A DNA stretch of 64,000 nucleotides, taken from contig NZ_CP016353.1 in NCBI RefSeq assembly GCF_002240355.1, positions 1,476,501 to 1,540,500 of the forward strand. The letters run 5' to 3'. Within the stretch, counting starts at the first letter, position 1. Each line of letters opens with the position of its first letter. Under the pieces are notes generated by a model. It made no database searches. It saw only the letters and a program-made list of their open reading frames with translations, and was not told the DNA's origin. Of the stretch, positions 8,008 to 15,838 are shown piece by piece. The DNA is from Prauserella marina. GTDB taxonomy: Bacteria; Actinomycetota; Actinomycetes; Mycobacteriales; Pseudonocardiaceae. Position numbers and translations under genes: made by a program.

Positions 8008-9417
8008 GTGTCGAGCAGCACCTGGATCTGGATCATCGTCGTCGCGGCTGTCGTCGTCCTCGTCGCGGTCGTCGCGTCGCTGGCCGTAGCCCGCAAGCGC
8101 AAGATCAGCCTGGAGAAGGAGCCCGAGGAGAAACCGAAGGGCGGTACCTACCAGGCCGGAGGTGGTTTCACCTTCGCGGAGGGCGGGACCAAGGCCCCCG
8201 AACATCCCGTTGCCGAGCGCACCGAAACCGACGGCGAGCCCGGCGTCGGTGACGATGCCGCCGTGCCGAGGGACGCGCCTCGCCGGGGGATCGTCGACGT
8301 CGGTCTTCCTGACCAGCACACGAGCACCGAGGCCGGCCAAGTCGCCGAAGCCGAGGCTGAGGCCGAGGCGGCCGAAGCCGAGGTCGCCGAGGCAGCCAAG
8401 ACCGAAGAGCCCGCGGCACCCGAGGCCCCCGAAGCGCCGGAGCCCGAGCCCGCCGCGACCGCCCCCGAGGTGGAGGAGGTCGCACCGGCGGCGGGCCGGA
8501 TGGAGCGGCTGCGCGGCAGGCTGTCGAAGTCCCGTTCGGCGCTGGGGCAGGGCCTGCTCGGCCTGCTCGGCGCCGGTGATCTGGACGAGGATTCCTGGCA
8601 GGACGTCGAGGACACCCTGTTGCTCGCCGACCTGGGAGCCGCGACGACGACGGAGATCGTCGAACGGCTGCGGACCGAGATGGCGACCAGGGCGGTGCGT
8701 ACCTCGGCCGATGCGAGGGCGTTGCTGAGGGAAGTGCTGATCGACACGCTCGGTGCCGACACCGATCGCGCGGTGCGCGCGTTGCCGCACACCGGGCCGG
8801 AGGGGCGCAAGCAGCCCGCCGTCGTGCTGGTCGCCGGTGTCAACGGCACCGGAAAGACCACCACGACGGGCAAGCTCGCCAGGGTGCTCGTCGCGCAGGG
8901 AAGGCAGGTGCTGCTCGGCGCGGCCGACACGTTCAGGGCCGCCGCGGCCGAGCAGTTGCAGACCTGGTCGGAGCGCGTCGGCGCCGAGGTCGTTCGCGGC
9001 AAGGAGGGCGCCGACCCCGCCTCGGTCGCCTTCGACGCGGTGAAGCGGGGCATCGACTCCGGTGTCGACGCCGTGCTGGTCGACACGGCCGGTCGGCTGC
9101 ACACCAAGACCGGCCTCATGGACGAGCTCGGCAAGGTCAAGCGGGTCGTCGAGAAGCAGGCCGAGGTCGACGAGGTGCTGCTGGTGCTCGACGCGACGAC
9201 GGGGCAGAACGGGCTCGCGCAGGCGCGGGTGTTCTCCGAGGTCGTCGACGTCACCGGCATCGCGCTCACGAAGCTGGACGGCACCGCGAAGGGCGGCATC
9301 GTGTTCCAGGTCCAGCGCGAACTCGGTGTTCCGGTGAAGCTGGTCGGTCTCGGCGAGGGGCCCGACGACCTCGCCCCGTTCGAGCCGTCGGCTTTCGTCG
9401 ACGCGCTACTGGACTGA
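8008..9417 (+). CDS. ftsY: Signal recognition particle receptor FtsY
   Basis: Membrane-associated SRP receptor GTPase that docks ribosome-SRP complexes at the translocon. 469 residues from GTG: an N-terminal transmembrane helix (residues ~4-29), a long acidic Ala/Glu/Pro A-domain (to ~160), the helical N domain, then the G domain with GVNGTGKTTTTGKLA, ADTFRAAAAEQL, DTAGRLHTKTGLMDELGK and TKLDGTAKGG. The N-terminal anchor and acidic linker are common in actinobacterial FtsY. In related genomes ftsY lies close to smc; here four genes intervene. Its stop is 6 bases from the convergent IclR gene. Confidence 0.97.
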   Translation: MSSSTWIWIIVVAAVVVLVAVVASLAVARKRKISLEKEPEEKPKGGTYQAGGGFTFAEGGTKAPEHPVAERTETDGEPGVGDDAAVPRDAPRRGIVDVGLPDQHTSTEAGQVAEAEAEAEAAEAEVAEAAKTEEPAAPEAPEAPEPEPAATAPEVEEVAPAAGRMERLRGRLSKSRSALGQGLLGLLGAGDLDEDSWQDVEDTLLLADLGAATTTEIVERLRTEMATRAVRTSADARALLREVLIDTLGADTDRAVRALPHTGPEGRKQPAVVLVAGVNGTGKTTTTGKLARVLVAQGRQVLLGAADTFRAAAAEQLQTWSERVGAEVVRGKEGADPASVAFDAVKRGIDSGVDAVLVDTAGRLHTKTGLMDELGKVKRVVEKQAEVDEVLLVLDATTGQNGLAQARVFSEVVDVTGIALTKLDGTAKGGIVFQVQRELGVPVKLVGLGEGPDDLAPFEPSAFVDALLD

Positions 9418-9423
9418 GCTGCC

Positions 9424-10194
9424 TCAGGCGCTGGTGCGGTGTGCCAGTTGCGCTGACAACGCGGTGGCGACGCGCTGCACGACCGGGGCGATGCGGGTGA
9501 CCGCTTCCTTGGTGAGCCTGCCTTCCGGTCCCGATACGGAGATGGCCGTCGGCGTCGGCGCGTCCGCGATGGGCACGGCGACGCAGCGAACGCCCAGTTC
9601 CTGTTCGCTCTCGTCGAGCGCGTAGCCCTGCTTGTCGATTCGGGCGAGGTGCCGCTGAAACCGGTCGACGTCGGTGTGGGTGTGCTCGGTGTAGGCGGGC
9701 ATGCCGGTGCGGCCGAGCAGCGCGCGCACCTCCTCGGAGGGCAGGGTCGCGAGGATGGCTTTGCCGACTCCCGTTCCGTGTGGCAGCAGTCTGCGGCCGA
9801 CCTCGGTGAACATGCGCATGGAATGCCGGGACGGCACCTGCGCGACGTAGACGACCTCGTCGCGTTCCAGCACTGCGAGATTGGCTGTCTCGCCGACCTC
9901 GTCGACCAGTTCGGCCAGCAGCGGTCGCGCCCACGTGCCGAATTGCAGGCTCGCGTGCTCGCCGAGCCTGATGAGCCGTGCCCCCAGCGCGTAGCGCCGG
10001 TTGATGTTCTGCCTGACGTAGCCGAGCGCGACGAGCGTCCTGATGAGGCGGTGGATGGTCGGCATCGGCAGGCCGGAGGATGTGGCCAGCTCGGAAAGGC
10101 TCGCTTCTCCTCCCGCGTCCGCGAGGCGTTCGAGCAGCTCGAACGCCCGCTGCAACGACTGCACTCCACCACCGGCTGACCGTTCGGGGGTCAC
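9424..10194 (-). CDS. IclR-family regulator of malate synthase (AllR-like candidate)
   Basis: A 256-residue transcription factor with an N-terminal winged helix (ASLSELATSSGLPMPTIHRL, residues ~31-50) and a C-terminal IclR effector domain containing HGTGVGKAILATLP and DESEQELGVRCVAVPI. It is transcribed divergently from malate synthase across a 95-base region that contains repeated sites. In Streptomyces an IclR protein, AllR, controls allantoin and glyoxylate genes in a similar setting, so this is a candidate sensor of allantoin-derived glyoxylate. Orthology to AllR is not demonstrated. Confidence 0.88.
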   Translation of the reverse strand: MTPERSAGGGVQSLQRAFELLERLADAGGEASLSELATSSGLPMPTIHRLIRTLVALGYVRQNINRRYALGARLIRLGEHASLQFGTWARPLLAELVDEVGETANLAVLERDEVVYVAQVPSRHSMRMFTEVGRRLLPHGTGVGKAILATLPSEEVRALLGRTGMPAYTEHTHTDVDRFQRHLARIDKQGYALDESEQELGVRCVAVPIADAPTPTAISVSGPEGRLTKEAVTRIAPVVQRVATALSAQLAHRTSA

Positions 10195-10219
10195 GCTGTC
10201 TCCTCTCTCGCCGCTCCCG

Positions 10220-10262
10220 TTGAGCTTCCGCGATGTAGAAACTATAGTCCGAGATGTAAAAC
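10220..10262 (+). promoter_or_regulatory. aceB promoter with two 21-bp-spaced GATGTA sites
   Basis: A -35-like TTGAGC (10220-10225) and -10 TATAGT (10243-10248) are separated by 17 bases. GATGTAGAAAC (10232-10242) and GATGTAAAAC (10253-10262) are direct repeats offset by 21 bases, two helical turns, bracketing the -10. ACTATAGT (10241-10248) is itself a palindrome. The layout suits repression by the divergent IclR protein. Confidence 0.6.
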
Positions 10263-10289
10263 AAGATGATCGTTATATGAGGTGTTCGC

Positions 10290-11864
10290 ATGTCTGATGT
10301 TCGAGTGCTCGGCGGCGCTGTCGAGCGCGGCGACGAGGTGCTGACCCCGGAGGCCCTGCAATTCCTCGGCGGCCTGCACGAGGCGTTCGCGGCGACGAGG
10401 GACACGTTGCTCGCGGCGAGGGCCGAGCGCAGAGACGAGGCGAAGCGCACCGGAAAGCTCGACTTCCTTCCCGAGACCGCGCACATCCGCGAATCGGAAT
10501 GGCAGGTGGCCGAGGCGCCGCCCGCGCTGCGCGACCGCAGGGCCGAGATCACCGGGCCGACGGACCGGAAGATGACGATCAACGCGCTGAACTCGGGAGC
10601 CAAGGTGTGGCTCGCCGACTTCGAGGACGCCAACACGCCGCACTGGGACAACGTCGTGTCGGGGCAGGTCAACCTCGCCGACGCGGTCAGGGGCAGCATC
10701 GAACTCGACAGCGGCGGCAAGCACTACGCGCTGCGCGAGGACGGCGAACTGGCCACGATCGTCGTGCGCCCCCGGGGCTGGCACCTCGACGAACACAACA
10801 TCGAGGTCGGCGGCCGCAAGGCGGTCGGCGCGCTCGTCGACTTCGGGCTCTATTTCTTCCACAACGTCAGGGCGCTGCTCGCGGGCGACAGCGGACCGTA
10901 CTTCTACCTGCCCAAGATCGAAAGCCACCGCGAGGCGCGGTTGTGGAACGACGTGTTCACCTGGGCTGAGCACGAACTGGGCATCGAGCACGGCACCATC
11001 AGGGCGACGGTGCTCATCGAGACCATTCCCGCCGCGTTCGAGATGGAGGAGATCCTTTACGAACTGCGGGAACACGCGAGCGGGCTCAACGCGGGCCGCT
11101 GGGACTACCTGTTCAGCATCATCAAGTACTTCCGCGACGCGGGCGCCGACTTCGTACTGCCCGACCGCAACAGCGTGACGATGACGGCACCGTTCATGCG
11201 GGCCTACACCGAACTGCTCGTGCGCACCTGCCACAAGCGCGGCGCCTTCGCGATCGGCGGGATGGCCGCGTTCATCCCCAGCAAGGACCCCGAGGTCAAC
11301 GAGAAGGCCATGGCCAAGGTCCACGACGACAAGGCTCGCGAGGCGGGCGACGGATTCGACGGGTCATGGGTCGCTCACCCCGGCATGGTCGCGCTGTGCA
11401 CGGAGGAGTTCGACAAGGTGCTCGGCGACCGGCCGAACCAGCTCGACCGGCTGCGCGAGGACGTGTCGGTGACCGCGGCCGACCTGCTCGACATCGCGGC
11501 GACCGAGGGTTCGGCGACCGAGGCCGGGCTCAAGGCGGCCGTCGACGTCGGGGTGCGCTACATCGCCTCGTGGCTCGGCGGCACCGGCGCGGCGGCGATC
11601 CACAACCTCATGGAGGACGCGGCGACGGCGGAGATCTCGCGCTCGCAGGTGTGGCAATGGGTGCGCAACGAGGTCGTGCTCGACAACGGCGAGGTGGTGA
11701 CGCGGGAGCTGGTTCGCGCGGTACTCGCCGACGTGCGCGCGCAACTGGCCGACGTCGTCCCCGCCGATCTGCTCGATCCCGCCGTGGAGCTGTTCGAGGA
11801 AGTCGCGCTCGCCGAGGACTTCGTCGACTTCCTGACCCTTCCGGCCTACGAGCGGATCAAGTAG
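10290..11864 (+). CDS. aceB: Malate synthase (A-type)
   Basis: Condenses glyoxylate with acetyl-CoA to malate, feeding glyoxylate into the TCA cycle. 524 residues, typical of malate synthase A rather than the ~720-residue G form. Recognisable blocks: GPTDRKMTINALNSGAKVWL, DFEDANTPHWDN, RPRGWHLDEHN, FYLPKIESHREARLW, ATVLIETIPAAFEMEEILYE and GRWDYLFSIIKYF. Controlled by a good promoter with IclR-type sites. It overlaps the following CitE-like gene by one base (TAGTG). The nearby Gcl pathway and purine island make allantoin-derived glyoxylate the probable substrate source; isocitrate lyase is not in the window. Confidence 0.96.
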   Translation: MSDVRVLGGAVERGDEVLTPEALQFLGGLHEAFAATRDTLLAARAERRDEAKRTGKLDFLPETAHIRESEWQVAEAPPALRDRRAEITGPTDRKMTINALNSGAKVWLADFEDANTPHWDNVVSGQVNLADAVRGSIELDSGGKHYALREDGELATIVVRPRGWHLDEHNIEVGGRKAVGALVDFGLYFFHNVRALLAGDSGPYFYLPKIESHREARLWNDVFTWAEHELGIEHGTIRATVLIETIPAAFEMEEILYELREHASGLNAGRWDYLFSIIKYFRDAGADFVLPDRNSVTMTAPFMRAYTELLVRTCHKRGAFAIGGMAAFIPSKDPEVNEKAMAKVHDDKAREAGDGFDGSWVAHPGMVALCTEEFDKVLGDRPNQLDRLREDVSVTAADLLDIAATEGSATEAGLKAAVDVGVRYIASWLGGTGAAAIHNLMEDAATAEISRSQVWQWVRNEVVLDNGEVVTRELVRAVLADVRAQLADVVPADLLDPAVELFEEVALAEDFVDFLTLPAYERIK

Positions 11865-13096
11865 TGGCCGCGCCCCGGCGGCTCGGCGACGATCTCTACG
11901 CGCGGATCGACGACAGGCTGGCCGAGGCCGACGCCAGGGTCGCGGCGAGTTATCCGGGCGAGCGCGCGGGGCGGCAGCCCGTGCACACCGTGTATGTCCC
12001 CGCGAATCACTACCGCGCGGGGCTCGCGGGGGAGTGGGGAGAGCGGGCGAGTGCCGCGCTCGCCGAGCACGGCGCCGTGCTCGCCTTCGGAGAGCACGAC
12101 GACGATCTCGCCGAGCGGGTGCGTGCCAAGCTCGCGACGCAGCCGGTCGAGGACCTGCGGATCGATTTCGAGGACGGGTACCGCGCCTCGTCCGGCTCAG
12201 GTGAAGATGCCGAAGATGTCGATGCCGTGCGGGCGGCCGGTGAGCTGGCCCGCGATGTCGAGTCGGGTACCGCCCCGCCGTTCACCGGCATCCGGTGCAA
12301 GAGCCTTGAGGCCGCCACGCGCCGGAGGGGCATCAGGACGCTGGACATGTTCCTCGGCGCGCTGGGCACCCCGCCGCCCGGTTTCGTGCTGACGCTGCCG
12401 AAGGTGACGGCGATCGAGCAGGTCGCGGCCATGGTCGAGGTGCTGGGAGAACTGGAGAAGGTACACGGGCTCGCCGCCGGTTCACTGCGGTTCGAGGTGC
12501 AGGTCGAGACCGCGCAGTCGGTGGTGTCGCGCGACGGAACCCTTGCGCTGCCGCACATCGTGCGGATCGCCGAAGGCCGGTGCACCGGGCTGCACTTCGG
12601 GACCTACGACTACAGCGCGGGTCTCGGCATCAGCGGTGCCTACCAGTCGATGGAGCATCCGGCCGCCGACTTCGCGAAGAACGTCATGCAGGTCGCCGCG
12701 GCGGGAACGGGGGTCAGGCTTTCCGACGGTTCCACCAACCGGCTTCCCGTCGGCGAAGCCGCTGCCGTCGCCGGGGCGTGGGAGGAGCACCGCAGACTGA
12801 TTCGCCGCTCGCTGATCAGAGGCTTCTATCAGGGCTGGGATCTGCATCCGCATCAGTTGCCGAGCCGTTTCGCCGCGACCTACGCGTTCTTCAGGGAGAA
12901 CCTGCCGAGCGCGGTGGCCCGGCTCCTCGACTACGTCGAGCGGACCGAGGGCGGGGTGCTCGACGAACCGGCGACCGCGGCTGCCCTGGCCGGTTACCTT
13001 TCCCGTGGCCTCGACTGCGGCGCGATCGAGGAGGCCGAACTGCCGGAAGTACTCGGGCGGCCCGCGCTGGCGCGCATCGCCAACCGGACCGGGTGA
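11864..13096 (+). CDS. CitE/HpcH-type aldolase-lyase family protein
   Basis: A 410-residue protein of the pyruvate/PEP-binding TIM-barrel superfamily (CitE, HpcH/HpaI and malate-synthase-like; probably the DUF6986 group). Visible blocks: DLRIDFEDGYR, IRCKSLEAATRRRGIRTLD, FVLTLPKVTAIEQVAAM, RFEVQVETAQSVV and LHFGTYDYSAGLGI. The acidic and Arg residues match the metal/oxoacid site of CitE-like enzymes. The GTG start shares a base with the malate synthase stop, so the two are translationally coupled. The substrate is unknown; a glyoxylate- or malyl-type thioester or oxoacid reaction is plausible from context. Confidence 0.8.
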   Translation: MAAPRRLGDDLYARIDDRLAEADARVAASYPGERAGRQPVHTVYVPANHYRAGLAGEWGERASAALAEHGAVLAFGEHDDDLAERVRAKLATQPVEDLRIDFEDGYRASSGSGEDAEDVDAVRAAGELARDVESGTAPPFTGIRCKSLEAATRRRGIRTLDMFLGALGTPPPGFVLTLPKVTAIEQVAAMVEVLGELEKVHGLAAGSLRFEVQVETAQSVVSRDGTLALPHIVRIAEGRCTGLHFGTYDYSAGLGISGAYQSMEHPAADFAKNVMQVAAAGTGVRLSDGSTNRLPVGEAAAVAGAWEEHRRLIRRSLIRGFYQGWDLHPHQLPSRFAATYAFFRENLPSAVARLLDYVERTEGGVLDEPATAAALAGYLSRGLDCGAIEEAELPEVLGRPALARIANRTG

Positions 13097-13167
13097 CCTA
13101 GCGGGTGTCGTTCTTCCCACTCCCGTGGCATCCGGAAATGCCGGGGTCGCGCCGTTATCCTGGCGAA

Positions 13168-13938
13168 ATGGCTGGTTCGGTGATCGATCTCAACAGTGAC
13201 CTCGGCGAGGGATTCGGCAACTGGCCGCTCGGCGACGACGAGGCCCTTCTCGACGTCGTGACGAGCGCCAACGTCGCGTGCGGCTTCCACGCCGGTGACC
13301 CGACGGTATTGCGCAGGGTCACCGAGAGAGCCGCGGAACGGGGGGTGACGATCGGCGCGCAGGTCGGTTACCGCGACCTGCCCGGGTTCGGCCGCCGGTT
13401 CATCGACATGGAACCGCACGAACTCGTCAACGACATCATCTACCAGATCGGCGCGCTCGACGGGCTCGCGAAGGTCGCCGGAACCGCCGTGCGGTACGTG
13501 AAGCCACATGGCGCGCTGTACAACGCGATCGTGACGCACGAGGAGCAGGCGGCGGCCGTCGTGGAGGCGGTGTCGCGCTACGACACATCGTTGCCGCTCA
13601 TGGGACTTCCCGGATCCGAGGTGCTGCGGCAGGCGGAGGCGGCGGGCTTGACCACCGTGCACGAGTCCTTCGCCGACCGCGCTTACACGCCGGAGGGAAG
13701 GCTGGTGTCGCGAAGGCAGCCGGGCGCGATCGTGCACGAGCCGGACGCGGTGGTCGAGCGCAGCGTCAGGATGGCGACCAAGGGCACCGTCGAGGCGATC
13801 GACGGGAGTTCCGTCGCGGTGTCGCCGCGTTCGCTGTGTGTTCACGGCGACACGAGGGGCGCCGTCGAAATCGCCCGCGGGGTGCGTGAGGGACTGCTCG
13901 CGGCGGGCGTCGAGATCACCTCGTTCGTCTCCGCGTAG
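13168..13938 (+). CDS. pxpA: 5-oxoprolinase subunit A (LamB/YcsF family)
   Basis: LamB/YcsF protein, 256 residues, normal length. In PxpABC this subunit opens the phosphorylated 5-oxoproline ring to glutamate. Motifs: [37 protein letters not shown] and [11 protein letters not shown]. The ATG at 13168 is chosen because the family begins just before the DLNSDLGE motif; an upstream in-frame extension to 13105 lacks homology. The usual partners PxpB and PxpC are not adjacent or elsewhere in the window, so it either works with distant partners or has another role. It ends 3 bases from the convergent nuclease-family gene. Confidence 0.92.
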   Translation: MAGSVIDLNSDLGEGFGNWPLGDDEALLDVVTSANVACGFHAGDPTVLRRVTERAAERGVTIGAQVGYRDLPGFGRRFIDMEPHELVNDIIYQIGALDGLAKVAGTAVRYVKPHGALYNAIVTHEEQAAAVVEAVSRYDTSLPLMGLPGSEVLRQAEAAGLTTVHESFADRAYTPEGRLVSRRQPGAIVHEPDAVVERSVRMATKGTVEAIDGSSVAVSPRSLCVHGDTRGAVEIARGVREGLLAAGVEITSFVSA

Positions 13939-13941
13939 CGC

Positions 13942-14760
13942 TCACGCGTCCCGCAGGTCCGCGACGACGGCGGCGTGGTCGGAGGGCCAGACCCCGCCGT
14001 GCGCCGCGTCGCCGGCGCGGCGCACGGAGGTGACGTCGCCGAGCCCGCCGGGGCCAGGCGGGCCTACGTGGATGTAGTCGACGCGGGCGCTGGGACCGAA
14101 GTAGACCGCCACGAAGGGGTTGGCCGTGTCCCAGGTCGCCGAGGGCTGAGTGGGGCTCGCGTGTTCCCACGCGTCGAGCAACACCTGCCCCGCGACGGCG
14201 GGGGCCGTCTTGTAGCCGCCGAACAACTGGATCTCGTCCGAATCGGGCCGGGCGTTGAAATCTCCCGTGATCACGGGAGGGAACGAGGTGCCGTCCCGGT
14301 GGGCCGCGACGAACGTCGCGAGTGCCTTCACCTGTTCGCATCGGACCGCCGAGGCGTCTGCCGCGGCCGCGAGATGTGTCGTGAAGAACGGCAGGTCGTG
14401 ACCGGGCGCGGCAATCCTGGCGTGCAGGGCGATCCTGCCCCGGTCCTCGCCGTGAACGCCAGGTAACTCGGCGACCTGCCGTGCGGTGATCGGCCACCGG
14501 CTCAGTACGGCGTTGCCGACGCCGATCGCAGGGTCGCCGATCCGGCGCTGCCACGGCCGTGGATCTCCTACCTGGGCGAAGGTCCAGTGCATGCCGAGTT
14601 CGTTCGCCAGCCACCGCGCGAGGTTGTCGCCGTCGGCGGCCCACACTTCCTGTAGCCCGGCGACGTCCGGCCGCAGGTCCCGCAGCACGGCCGCGATCGC
14701 CTCGCGCCGCCGTTCCCACGGGCCGAACCGCCACCACAGGTTCCAGGTCAGTACTCGCAT
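13942..14760 (-). CDS. Endonuclease/exonuclease/phosphatase family protein
   Basis: A 272-residue EEP-fold hydrolase (DNase I, exonuclease III and sphingomyelinase relatives). Motifs: MRVLTWNLWWRFGPW at the N-terminus, VAGLQEVWA (metal-binding Glu), FFTTHLAAAADASAVR, ITGDFNARPDSDE and the C-terminal WPSDHAAVVADL (catalytic Asp-His). There is no signal peptide, so a cytosolic role is likely; DNA, RNA or a phosphoester are all possible substrates. The start is the ATG of MRVLTW, where the family begins. The promoter region upstream is shared with repeat array B. Confidence 0.85.
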   Translation of the reverse strand: MRVLTWNLWWRFGPWERRREAIAAVLRDLRPDVAGLQEVWAADGDNLARWLANELGMHWTFAQVGDPRPWQRRIGDPAIGVGNAVLSRWPITARQVAELPGVHGEDRGRIALHARIAAPGHDLPFFTTHLAAAADASAVRCEQVKALATFVAAHRDGTSFPPVITGDFNARPDSDEIQLFGGYKTAPAVAGQVLLDAWEHASPTQPSATWDTANPFVAVYFGPSARVDYIHVGPPGPGGLGDVTSVRRAGDAAHGGVWPSDHAAVVADLRDA

Positions 14761-14799
14761 GTGCCGCCTCCGGTTCCGGGGTTCGAGTATCGCGTGCCT

Positions 14800-14883
14800 G
14801 AACGCGCATCTCGGCGTCCCGAGTGTGGAAGTCGATGTCCCGAGCGCGGATCTCGGCGTTCTGGTCGAGGGATTCGCGAGCAC
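14800..14883 (+). repeat. 21-bp tandem repeat array B with degenerate cap
   Basis: Three 21-base units at 14800, 14821 and 14842 with core GCGGATCTCGGCG or a variant, followed by a degenerate cap at 14863-14883 (AGGGATTCGCG in place of GGGGACTCGCG). It lies between divergent genes and stops one base before the operator of the SDR operon. Confidence 0.8.
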
Positions 14884-14884
14884 T

Positions 14885-14915
14885 ACTTGAATCTGGCTTC
14901 AAGTTCAAATACGCT
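14885..14915 (+). promoter_or_regulatory. SDR-operon promoter with perfect inverted-repeat operator
   Basis: ACTTGAA, six bases, TTCAAGT (14885-14904) is a perfect inverted repeat. It overlaps a promoter: -35 TTGAAT (14887-14892), 17-base spacer, -10 TACGCT (14910-14915). The TetR gene in the same operon (18717-19355) is the obvious candidate repressor. This AT-rich stretch stands out against its GC-rich neighbours. Confidence 0.7.
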
Positions 14916-14960
14916 CCTCGGCTACGGGCTAGAGGCGCTGAGGAAGGCGGCCGGGGCGAC

Positions 14961-15800
14961 ATGAACGAGAACGGCGAGACAGGCGAGACAGGCGAGACTC
15001 CGGTGACCGGCAAGGACCCGGCTCGGCTGTGGCGCCTCGACGGCAAAGTCGCGCTGATCACCGGCGGGTCCAGGGGCATAGGCAAGGCCGCGGCGGCGAT
15101 GTTCGTGAAGGCGGGCGCGCACGTCGCGCTCGTGTCCCGCGACGCCGACCGGCTCGCCGAGACGGCGAGCGAACTGCGGACCCTCCGGCCTGGTGCCGAG
15201 GTGCGCTGCTACCAGGGCAACGCGGGTGACCCCGACCGGATCAGCGCGACGGTCGAGCAGGCGAACACCGATTTCGGGCACCTCGACGTGCTCGTCAACA
15301 ACGCGGCGACCAACCCTTACTACGGCCCGCTCAGCGAACTCGACCTGTCACGCGCGCGGAAAACGACCCAGGTCAACCTGCTCGGACCGCTGTTGTGGAC
15401 CCAGGAGGTCTGGCGGCGGTCCATGCGCGAGCACGGCGGCGCCATCGTCAACATCGTGTCGCTCGGTGCCTTCATCGCCGAGCGGGGAGTCGGCTACTAC
15501 GCGACGACGAAGGCGGCGCTGAAGCACCTGACCACCCAGTTCGCGGCCGAACTCGGGCCGACAGCGCGCGTCAACGCGATCGCCCCCGGGCTCGTGGAAA
15601 CCGACATGGCACGAGTCCTGGTCGAGGCGAAGGGGGACGAGCTGGCGGCGCGGCTCCCGCTGCGCAGGCTCGGTACGCCCGACGACATCGCTGCCGCCGC
15701 ACTGTTTCTCGCCGGCCCGGCTTCGTCCTGGCTCACCGGCCAGACGCTCGTCGTCGACGGTGGCGCGCTGGCGATGCCGCTGGCCGGCATGGACAACTGA
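14961..15800 (+). CDS. Short-chain dehydrogenase/reductase
   Basis: Classical SDR oxidoreductase of 279 residues. A ~25-residue polar N-terminal extension precedes the Rossmann fold. Motifs: cofactor-binding TGGSRGIGKAAAAMF, VLVNNAATNPYYGPLSELD, Ser in IVNIVSLGAFIAE, catalytic YYATTKAALKHL, then ARVNAIAPGLVETDMA and SSWLTGQTLVVDGG. It probably oxidises or reduces a hydroxyl or keto group on an acyl-chain intermediate. First gene of the lactone/hydroxyacid operon, with CoA ligase following after 38 bases. The ATG at 14961 is used; a longer frame would run back through the operator and repeat array. Confidence 0.9.
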   Translation: MNENGETGETGETPVTGKDPARLWRLDGKVALITGGSRGIGKAAAAMFVKAGAHVALVSRDADRLAETASELRTLRPGAEVRCYQGNAGDPDRISATVEQANTDFGHLDVLVNNAATNPYYGPLSELDLSRARKTTQVNLLGPLLWTQEVWRRSMREHGGAIVNIVSLGAFIAERGVGYYATTKAALKHLTTQFAAELGPTARVNAIAPGLVETDMARVLVEAKGDELAARLPLRRLGTPDDIAAAALFLAGPASSWLTGQTLVVDGGALAMPLAGMDN

Positions 15801-15838
15801 CCGGTTTCATCCGTCACTCTCACTTCCGGGGAAGCCTC

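Noticed and set aside
8148-10172. 674-residue minus-strand frame over ftsY and the IclR gene
   Set aside because: Ser/Arg/Pro-rich shadow of ftsY and an alternate frame of the IclR gene; no family motif.
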